Positions 14,363-18,815 of a DNA stretch of 18,815 nt are shown one piece after another. Numbering within the stretch: the stretch's first letter is position 1; each line of letters starts with the position of its first letter. The DNA comes from JACDAN01 sp035697545 (GTDB lineage: Bacteria > Actinomycetota > Thermoleophilia > Gaiellales > Gaiellaceae), in contig DASSCT010000210.1 in NCBI GenBank assembly GCA_035697545.1, positions 1 through 18,815 of the forward strand. The letters are read 5' to 3'. The position numbers were made by a program, and so were the translations under genes. Under the pieces are notes generated by a model, which was not told the origin of the DNA, made no database searches, and saw nothing but the letters and a program-made list of their open reading frames with translations.

Positions 14363-14829
14363 GCGCTAGCTGGCTCTCGGACCGGGTCCTTCCACATGAT
14401 CAGCGCGTCCTCGCGATTGTCCGTGTAGTACCCACGCCGGATTCCGCGCGGGACGAAGCCGAGTTTCTCGTAGAGGCGGATGGCGCTCCTGTTCGACACC
14501 CGCACCTCGAGGGTGTAGCCGCGCCGATCGTCGCCAGCGGTGACCTCGAACAACCGGTTCAGGAGCTTCGTGGCGATTCCCTGCTCTCGGTAGTCCTTTT
14601 GCACGGCGACGTTCATCACGTGCCAGGCGTCCGCGTAGCGCGAGATGATCAGGTAGCCGACGAGGGCCTCACGGGCATCCGTGTCCACCGCGCCCAGGCA
14701 GATCGACGAGGTCTTCGCGAGCTCGGAGGCGAACATCGAGCGCGACCAGGGGGTCGGGTACGACTGGCGCTCGATGCGCTCAATCGCGGCGAGGTCGGCA
14801 AGAGTGAGGCGGCGGAGCTCGATGTTCAC
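14359..14829 (-). CDS. rimI: Ribosomal-protein-alanine N-acetyltransferase RimI (GNAT family)
   Basis: A GNAT acetyltransferase expected to acetylate the N-terminal alanine of ribosomal protein S18, and perhaps other proteins. It is 156 residues. It opens IELRRLTLADLAAIERIERQ, then SYPTPWSRSMFASELA, the PW(S) stretch common to RimI. The acetyl-CoA loop is YREQGIATKLL (80-90), preceded by MNVAVQKD. LEVRVSNRSAIRLYEKLGFV is the classic C-terminal RimI segment. The start is GTG 14829, overlapping the tsaB stop as GTGA; its own TGA overlaps the tsaD start the same way. The tsaB-rimI-tsaD order is common in bacteria and confirms the call. An odd extra TAGDDRRG loop is present before the last strands. 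Confidence 0.94.
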   Translation of the reverse strand: MNIELRRLTLADLAAIERIERQSYPTPWSRSMFASELAKTSSICLGAVDTDAREALVGYLIISRYADAWHVMNVAVQKDYREQGIATKLLNRLFEVTAGDDRRGYTLEVRVSNRSAIRLYEKLGFVPRGIRRGYYTDNREDALIMWKDPVREPASA

Positions 14830-15422
14830 GTGCGTGTGCGGTCGACGTCCGGGACCCGAAGGTACATGGGCTCGACCAGCTCGGGAAGGCCGAACCCCTC
14901 CGCCAGCTGGGCGTGGAAGCGCGCCCGCGGGATGTGAAGCTCGCTGTCATCGGGTGGAACGACGCCGCCTGCAAGCTCGATCACGTCGCGGTAGCGAACG
15001 GCACCGTCACCCACGTAGGAGCGGCCGCTCTCGACGGGGAGCTCGGCAGGAGCGACGACGACCGCCTGCCCGGCGAGGAGCGAGAAGACCTCGCGGCGAC
15101 GGGCGTCGATCACCGGCGTCGCGGCGGGTGCGCCTGCGGCCAGCGCGTCCAGGGTGGAGACACCGGCGAGGCCGACGTCCAGTGCGAAGGCGAGGGTGCG
15201 CGCCGTCGCCAGTCCCATTCGCAGGCTCGTGAAGCTTCCCGGCCCGGTTCCGACGGCGATCCCTTCGACCTGGGAGTCCCGCACGCCGCCGCGCCGGAGG
15301 AGCGCATCGAGATCCTCCAGCACGGACACCGGCCGCGACGTGAGCTCCCCGAGCACCTCTCCGTCCCAGACGAGGGCGCTCGTCGCGACGTCCGTCGCCG
15401 TGTCGAAGGCCAGGATCAGCAC
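14826..15422 (-). CDS. tsaB: tRNA threonylcarbamoyladenosine biosynthesis protein TsaB
   Basis: The inactive ASKHA-fold partner that dimerises with TsaD and is needed for t6A formation. It is 198 residues from a GTG at 15422. It opens VLILAFDTATDVATSALVWD, then VGTGPGSFTSLRMGLATART, the TsaB signature with GPGSFTxLR, and PVIDARRREVF, as in family members. The gene overlaps the end of tsaE by 7 nt (GTGCTGA); reading the frame further upstream gives only Arg-rich shadow of tsaE. The C-terminal region is less conserved but ends LPELVEPMYLRVPDVDR, the usual end of actinobacterial TsaB. Its stop overlaps the rimI start. Confidence 0.95.
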   Translation of the reverse strand: MLILAFDTATDVATSALVWDGEVLGELTSRPVSVLEDLDALLRRGGVRDSQVEGIAVGTGPGSFTSLRMGLATARTLAFALDVGLAGVSTLDALAAGAPAATPVIDARRREVFSLLAGQAVVVAPAELPVESGRSYVGDGAVRYRDVIELAGGVVPPDDSELHIPRARFHAQLAEGFGLPELVEPMYLRVPDVDRTRT

Positions 15423-15826
15423 TCCCGCACCTCGATGTGCCGGCGGTCGTCGCCGGCGTGCTCGAGCTCGAGCTCGAAGCGGGCCGGCGGGAGCACGCCC
15501 TCGCCGGCCTCCGGCCATTCGACGAAGCAGACGGCGCCGTCGAAGTACGGCTCGAGATCGCCCCACTCGGCCGGGGAAACGCCCGCGAAGCGGTAGAGGT
15601 CGAGGTGGGAGACGTCGACGCGGCCGCGATAGCGGTGGCCGACCGTGAAGGTCGGGCTCGTGATCGGGCCCTCGACGCCGAGCGCGCGGCAGGCTCCGCG
15701 CACGAGCGTCGTCTTGCCCGTGCCGAGCTCACCGGCGACGGTGACCACGTCGCCGGGCTCCAGTTTGGCGGCAAGCCGCGCGCCCACGGCCTCCGTTTCC
15801 TCCGGGGAGGCGGATTCGACCGTCAT
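15416..15826 (-). CDS. tsaE: tRNA threonylcarbamoyladenosine biosynthesis ATPase TsaE
   Basis: The ATPase that resets the TsaB-TsaD complex in t6A synthesis. It is 136 residues with Walker A GELGTGKTTL (32-41), ITSPTFTVGHRY (55-66, switch I-like) and SHLDLYRF (73-80, Walker B-like Asp). The later FVEWPEAGEGVLPP is the conserved WPE segment. The start is ATG 15826, 10 nt after the glycosylase stop. No Shine-Dalgarno is seen. A TAGCCT hexamer ends 7 nt before the ATG, but it contains the upstream stop codon and so could be chance. tsaB follows with a 7-nt overlap. Confidence 0.95.
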   Translation of the reverse strand: MTVESASPEETEAVGARLAAKLEPGDVVTVAGELGTGKTTLVRGACRALGVEGPITSPTFTVGHRYRGRVDVSHLDLYRFAGVSPAEWGDLEPYFDGAVCFVEWPEAGEGVLPPARFELELEHAGDDRRHIEVREC

Positions 15827-15836
15827 GGTGCAGAGG

Positions 15837-16466
15837 CTAGAAGAGGCCCAGCTGGACCGTAGGCTGGGCGCTGAGCGCGACGGGCTCCGGCTCGGGAACC
15901 TCGTCGGCTCGCCCCAGCAGCTCCGGAAGCCGGGAGAAGTCCTGCTGGAGCACCTCCAGCATCCTCGGCGTGTAGAGCGCCGCGGCAGGGTGGTAGAGCG
16001 GGTAGAGCAGCACCTGGCGCCCGCCGACCGTCGTCTCCTGGTCGACGCCGTGGACCCTCGTGATCCCCGTCTGCTTCCCCGAGAGCAGCTTCGTCGCGAA
16101 GTTCCCCAAGGTGGCGACGACCCTCGGCTCGATCAGCGCGATCTGGCGAAAGAGGTGCGGCTCGCACGACTCGATCTCGTCCGGAGCCGGGTCGCGGTTG
16201 CCGGGCGGTCGGCACTTGAGGACATTGGCGATGTAGACGTCGGAGCGCTCGAGGCCGATCCCCGCAAGGAGCTTGTCGAGCAGCTTTCCCGCCTGGCCGA
16301 CGAAGGGCAGTCCCTGCTTGTCCTCGTGGAAGCCGGGCGCCTCGCCGACGAACATGAGATCGGCATGAGGGTCGCCCACGCCGAAGACGACCTGCGTTCT
16401 GGTCTGTGAGAGCCGGCACCGCGTGCAAACCGAGACCTGCTCGCCGAGGGCCTGGAGCGTCGTCAC
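15837..16466 (-). CDS. Family 4 uracil-DNA glycosylase (4Fe-4S) with C-terminal clamp-binding-like motif
   Basis: Removes uracil from DNA in base excision repair. From GTG 16466 the protein has 209 residues. Four cysteines, Cys14 and Cys17 (CTRC), Cys85 (NVLKCRPP) and Cys101 (ESCEPHL), fall at the positions known for the iron-sulphur cluster of this family. Catalytic motif A is GEAPGFHED (41-49); the other motif is YPLYHPAAAL, with His159. An acidic/proline linker (about 187-203) ends in the last five residues QLGLF. This matches the bacterial sliding-clamp binding motif QL(S/D)LF and is not part of the glycosylase fold. A longer reading from 16505 adds MRAASGARPRLAR, which is less likely: TAGACT ends 7 nt before GTG 16466, fitting a leaderless start. 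tsaE follows after 10 nt. Confidence 0.93.
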   Translation of the reverse strand: MTTLQALGEQVSVCTRCRLSQTRTQVVFGVGDPHADLMFVGEAPGFHEDKQGLPFVGQAGKLLDKLLAGIGLERSDVYIANVLKCRPPGNRDPAPDEIESCEPHLFRQIALIEPRVVATLGNFATKLLSGKQTGITRVHGVDQETTVGGRQVLLYPLYHPAAALYTPRMLEVLQQDFSRLPELLGRADEVPEPEPVALSAQPTVQLGLF

Positions 16467-16473
16467 CCGGGCG

Positions 16474-16479
16474 AGTCTA
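16474..16479 (-). promoter_or_regulatory. Candidate -10 box (TAGACT) for a leaderless udg-tsaEB-rimI-tsaD operon
   Basis: TAGACT fits TANNNT and is followed by seven bases (CGCCCGG) and the GTG at 16466. No ribosome site is seen. It supports starting the glycosylase here rather than at 16505. Confidence 0.4.
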
Positions 16480-16511
16480 GGGCGGGCGCCGGACGCAGCT
16501 CTCACGGCTTG

Positions 16512-16733
16512 CTAGCCGCAGCCGCAGGATCCGCCGCAGCAACCGCCGCCGGCGGAGCGCGGTGCGCTACCGAAGCTCGGGAGCTCGCTGCTCGAGCCGT
16601 GGGCGGCGAACACCGAGAGCTGCTTGCGGACGTCCGAGGCGCCGCAGTCGGGGCAATCCGGCTGCTGTCCGTTCCGGACGAGCTCCTCGAAGTGCGACTC
16701 GCACTGCATGCAGACGTACTCGTAGATCGGCAT
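16512..16733 (-). CDS. FmdB-family zinc ribbon protein, 73 aa
   Basis: A small zinc-ribbon protein of the FmdB/CxxC_CxxC_SSSS type; function unknown, often annotated as a regulatory protein. It opens MPIYEYVCMQCESHFEELVR, a near-perfect family start. The zinc cysteines are Cys8/Cys11 and Cys27/Cys30 (CPDC), followed by VRKQLSVFAAHGSS. The C-terminal tail has four further cysteines (65, 66, 70, 72) in a Gly/Cys-rich run (GGGCCGGSCGCG), common in the family and possibly a second metal site. The start is ATG 16733; a TACACT hexamer ends 8 nt upstream. The glycosylase start lies 45 nt past its stop. It is divergent from DUF2520-panC-panB. Confidence 0.95.
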   Translation of the reverse strand: MPIYEYVCMQCESHFEELVRNGQQPDCPDCGASDVRKQLSVFAAHGSSSELPSFGSAPRSAGGGCCGGSCGCG

Positions 16734-16741
16734 CGACCAGG

Positions 16742-16747
16742 AGTGTA
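16742..16747 (-). promoter_or_regulatory. Candidate -10 box (TACACT) for fmdB
   Basis: TACACT lies in the 81-base divergent spacer (16734-16814) and ends 8 bases before the fmdB ATG, so the leader would be one or two bases. An alternative pair further upstream is TTGCGG and TGTAAT with an 18-base spacer. I see no clear promoter for the plus-strand genes in the same spacer. Confidence 0.35.
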
Positions 16748-16804
16748 TCCCGAGCGTCGGGCCCAGGATTACACTTGCAGTCGCCCGGTATCCGCAACGG
16801 AACT

Positions 16805-16808
16805 GGAG
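16805..16808 (+). promoter_or_regulatory. Ribosome binding site setting the DUF2520 gene start
   Basis: GGAG with a 6-base spacer to ATG 16815. This fixes the start at MIESVNVIG rather than at the much earlier start of the open frame at 16509, which is the shadow of fmdB. Confidence 0.6.
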
Positions 16809-16814
16809 CGACTA

Positions 16815-17477
16815 ATGATCGAAAGTGTGAACGTGATCGGCGCCGGCCGAGTCGGCTCGGCGGTCCTCGCCCGCCTCGCGGAGCGCGGAATAGAGCGGCG
16901 TGACGACGCCGACGTCGTCCTCCTGTGCGTCCCGGACACGGCGATTCCGGCCGTTGTCCAGTGTCTGACACCAGACGTGTCGCAGTGGATTGCGCACACG
17001 AGCGGAGCGACACCGCTGTCCGCGCTCGATCCCTACCGGCGGCGCTTCGGCCTGCATCCGCTCCAGAGCTTCACCAAAGCGCGCGGGCCCGAGCAGCTCG
17101 ACGGAGCGGCGGCGGCGATCACCGCGGAGACGGACGAAGCACGGGCGGTCGGCTTCGAGCTCGCGCGGCTACTCGGCCTCGAGCCCTTCGAGCTCGCCGA
17201 GGAGGACCGCGCGCTCTATCACGCTGGCGCTGCGATCGCGTCCAACTATCTCGTCACGCTCCATCGCGCGGCGGCAGAGATCTTCGAGGCCGTCGGTGCG
17301 CCGACGGCTGCGCTTCGCCCGCTCATGCAGGGCGTGATCGACAACAACTTCGAGCTGACCGGCCCGATCGCGCGCGGTGACTGGGAGACGGTCGATCGCC
17401 ACCTCGACGCGCTCAGGGAGCGGAAACCGAAGCTCGAGCCGCTCTACCGGGCTCTCGCGGAGGCGACCGCGCCGTGA
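16815..17477 (+). CDS. Rossmann-like/DUF2520 oxidoreductase, compact form, upstream of panC
   Basis: A predicted NAD(P)-dependent oxidoreductase of 220 residues. The Rossmann strand-loop-helix is VNVIGAGRVGSAVLARLAER, with GAGRVG at 9-14. DVVLLCVPDTAIP, AHTSGATPLSAL and FGLHPLQSF follow. The C-terminal DUF2520 half, all helical, contains YHAGAAIASNYLVTLHRAAA and PLMQGVIDNNFELTGPIARGD. Only about a dozen residues separate the first helix from VVLLCVPD, so the second strand/helix pair that usually sets the coenzyme 2'-phosphate preference is nearly missing. The gene shares a GTGA overlap with panC. DUF2520 genes often sit next to panBC, and a non-PanE ketopantoate reductase (PanG of Francisella) is, as I recall, of this type; ketopantoate reduction is thus a reasonable inference. 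A palindromic repeat lies within it. Confidence 0.88.
   Translation: MIESVNVIGAGRVGSAVLARLAERGIERRDDADVVLLCVPDTAIPAVVQCLTPDVSQWIAHTSGATPLSALDPYRRRFGLHPLQSFTKARGPEQLDGAAAAITAETDEARAVGFELARLLGLEPFELAEEDRALYHAGAAIASNYLVTLHRAAAEIFEAVGAPTAALRPLMQGVIDNNFELTGPIARGDWETVDRHLDALRERKPKLEPLYRALAEATAP
16961..16971. repeat. Palindromic element core, copy 4, inside the DUF2520 gene
   Basis: GTGTC-T-GACAC with 5-base arms, the shared core of the elements at 3437-3449, 3473-3489 and 8567-8587, here without their CGTCC flank. In frame it encodes the CLT of VVQCLTPD. It is the only copy inside a gene. Confidence 0.6.
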
Positions 17478-18241
17478 GAATCGTCCGCACGATCCCGGAG
17501 CTCCAGGAGGCGCTTGCTCAGCCCGACGGCTCCATCGGCCTCGTCCCCACCATGGGGGCGTTCCACGAGGGTCACCTGTCCCTCTTCCGGGCGGCGCGAG
17601 CGGAATCGGACGTCGTTGTCGTGAGTTTGTTCGTGAACCCCGTCCAATTCTCGAGCGGTGAGGATCTCGCGCGCTATCCGCGTGACGAAGAGCGCGATGC
17701 CCAGCTGGCGGAAGCGACGGGCGTGGACGTCCTCTTCGCGCCGAAGCAGGACGAGCTGTACCCGCCCGGCTTCGAGACCTGGGTCGACGTCGAGGAGCTC
17801 GGCCGCAGCCTCGAGGGCGAGTTCAGGCCCGGGCACTTCCGCGGAGTCGCAACGATCTGCTTGAAGCTCTTCAACCTCGTCCGGCCCGAGCGTGCCTACT
17901 TCGGCCAGAAGGACGCGCAGCAGGCGGCCGTGATCCGGAGGATGGTGCGCGACCTGAACGTGCCGGTCGCGATCCGCGTGCTCCCGACGGTGCGCGACGA
18001 CGATGGTCTCGCGCTCTCGTCCCGAAACGCTTACCTCTCGCCCGAGGAGCGGGAACAGGCGCTCACCCTCCCGCGAGCGCTGGCGACCAAGGATGCGGCC
18101 CGGGCACGGGAGCTCCTGCGAGGGCTCGACGTGGACTACGTCGAGATCGCCGACTTCGACCCGAAAGTCCTGGCCGCCGCGGTTCGCGTCGGCTCCACCC
18201 GTCTGATCGACAACGTCGTCCTGGAAGGAGAAGCCTCATGA
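17474..18241 (+). CDS. panC: Pantothenate synthetase (pantoate-beta-alanine ligase)
   Basis: Condenses pantoate and beta-alanine with ATP, through pantoyl-adenylate, to give pantothenate; cytosolic. Motifs are PTMGAFHEGH (25-34, nucleotide site), FVNPVQF (53-59), the KxD region FGQKDAQQ (143-150) and LSSRNAYLS (181-189, usually MSSRN). There are 255 residues against about 280 for the family: the C-terminal domain is shortened (LPRALATKDAARARELLRG), a variation often seen in small PanC forms. The start is GTG 17474 within the GTGA overlap with the DUF2520 gene, with GGAGG about 10 nt upstream. Its stop overlaps the panB start (ATGA). Confidence 0.96.
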   Translation: MRIVRTIPELQEALAQPDGSIGLVPTMGAFHEGHLSLFRAARAESDVVVVSLFVNPVQFSSGEDLARYPRDEERDAQLAEATGVDVLFAPKQDELYPPGFETWVDVEELGRSLEGEFRPGHFRGVATICLKLFNLVRPERAYFGQKDAQQAAVIRRMVRDLNVPVAIRVLPTVRDDDGLALSSRNAYLSPEEREQALTLPRALATKDAARARELLRGLDVDYVEIADFDPKVLAAAVRVGSTRLIDNVVLEGEAS

Positions 18242-18815
18242 AGCTGTCGCTGACCGAGATCGCCGAGCGCAAACGGCAAGGCGAGAAGCTGGTCATGGTC
18301 ACCGCCTACGACCACCCGAGCGCGCGGCTCGCCGATGCCGCGGAGGTCGATCTGATCCTCGTCGGCGATTCGGCGGCTGACAACGTGCTCGGCTACGACT
18401 CGACGGTCCCGGTGACGGTCGACGAGCTGGTCGTCCTCGTTCGAGCGGTCACGCGCGGCGCCGAGCATGCGTTCGTGATCGCGGACATGCCCTTCGGCTC
18501 CTTCCAGGTCTCGGACGAGACGGCGCTCGCAAACGCCGTCCGCTTCGTCAAGGAAGCGGGCGCCGACGCCGTCAAGCTCGAGGGCGCGGGCCCGTCGCTC
18601 TCGCGCGTGCAGGCAATCGTCGGTGCGGGTATTCCGGTGATGGGCCACGTCGGCCTGACGCCGCAGTCCGCGACGATGCTCGGCGGCTACAAGGCGCAGG
18701 GGCGAACAGCGGCGAAGGCGCAGCGCCTCCACGCCGACGCGAGAGCGCTGGAGGCCGCCGGCTGCTTCGCCGTCGTGCTCGAGGCCGTTCCAGCGGAGGT
18801 GGCCGACCGGATCAC
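18238..18815 (+). CDS. panB: Ketopantoate hydroxymethyltransferase, C-terminus cut by window edge
   Basis: Transfers a hydroxymethyl group from 5,10-methylene-THF to 2-oxoisovalerate to give ketopantoate, the first pantothenate step. The frame is open for 192 codons to the window edge, about 70% of the usual length. Motifs are VTAYDHPSARLAD (21-33), VGDSAADNVLGYDST (42-56, metal-site Asp44), IADMPFGSFQ (81-90, Asp83), VKLEGA (112-117, Glu115) and MGHVGLTPQS (135-144). The start is ATG 18238, which overlaps the panC stop, with AAGGAG seven bases upstream, the best ribosome site on this strand. Confidence 0.97.
   Translation, partial: MKLSLTEIAERKRQGEKLVMVTAYDHPSARLADAAEVDLILVGDSAADNVLGYDSTVPVTVDELVVLVRAVTRGAEHAFVIADMPFGSFQVSDETALANAVRFVKEAGADAVKLEGAGPSLSRVQAIVGAGIPVMGHVGLTPQSATMLGGYKAQGRTAAKAQRLHADARALEAAGCFAVVLEAVPAEVADRI

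Noticed and set aside
16467..16505. Start of the glycosylase at 16505
   Set aside because: The extra 13 residues are low-complexity and unlike family N-termini; with GTG 16466 the cluster cysteines fall at the expected positions and a -10-like box precedes it.
1..18815. Mobile element, prophage, toxin-antitoxin or defence genes
   Set aside because: Every gene is assigned to metabolism, transport, repair, tRNA modification or regulation. No transposase, integrase, att-like direct repeats or tRNA gene was seen.

Overview
The window is strongly GC-rich, densely packed chromosomal DNA with many GTG starts, few Shine-Dalgarno sites and 1-7 nt gene overlaps. An Actinobacteria-type Rex with a glutaredoxin-like gene just upstream, a DUF1844 protein, a DUF2520-panC-panB cluster and FmdB together suggest an actinobacterium. 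My best guess is the deep-branching class Thermoleophilia (Gaiellales/Solirubrobacterales), often known from metagenomes. That placement is inference; no rRNA or tRNA gene is present to confirm it.

Layout. All genes from the left edge to 16733 are on the minus strand; the last three are on the plus strand. Read in transcription order (right to left), the minus-strand block holds: fmdB zinc ribbon (16733-16512); family 4 uracil-DNA glycosylase, tsaE, tsaB, rimI, tsaD and a secreted S8 protease (16466-10858); glutamate dehydrogenase, a glutaredoxin-like protein and the redox repressor rex (10825-8601); a GT4 glycosyltransferase, a GCS2 carboxylate-amine ligase and a DUF1844 protein (8477-5738); the proton-pumping pyrophosphatase hppA (5565-3526); and an APC permease fused to a universal stress domain, a 53-residue two-helix membrane protein and a second APC permease cut by the window edge (3366-1). 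On the plus strand, a short divergent spacer is followed by DUF2520-panC-panB (16815 to the right edge), with panB cut off.

How the genes work together. TsaE, TsaB and TsaD are the bacterial core that transfers threonylcarbamoyl to A37 of ANN-decoding tRNAs; RimI is their usual neighbour. PanB and PanC make pantoate and pantothenate, and the DUF2520 oxidoreductase is a plausible ketopantoate reductase for the step between. Rex, the glutaredoxin-like protein and glutamate dehydrogenase form a redox/NADH-linked group. HppA couples PPi hydrolysis to proton export, and the APC permeases could draw on that gradient.

What stands out. (i) A dispersed odd-length palindrome with core GTGTC-T-GACAC occurs four times: twice in tandem after hppA, once just after rex, and once inside the DUF2520 gene. 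(ii) Several starts have a TANNNT hexamer 6-8 nt upstream and no Shine-Dalgarno, which points to leaderless mRNAs. (iii) hppA appears to start at CTG. (iv) The glycosylase ends in QLGLF, a match to the sliding-clamp binding motif. (v) The glutaredoxin frame has no usual start codon near its domain. (vi) A small two-helix protein is translationally coupled between two permeases. I see no CRISPR array, insertion sequence, prophage or defence island; apart from these points it is an ordinary housekeeping region. No stretch longer than 300 bases lacks a gene.
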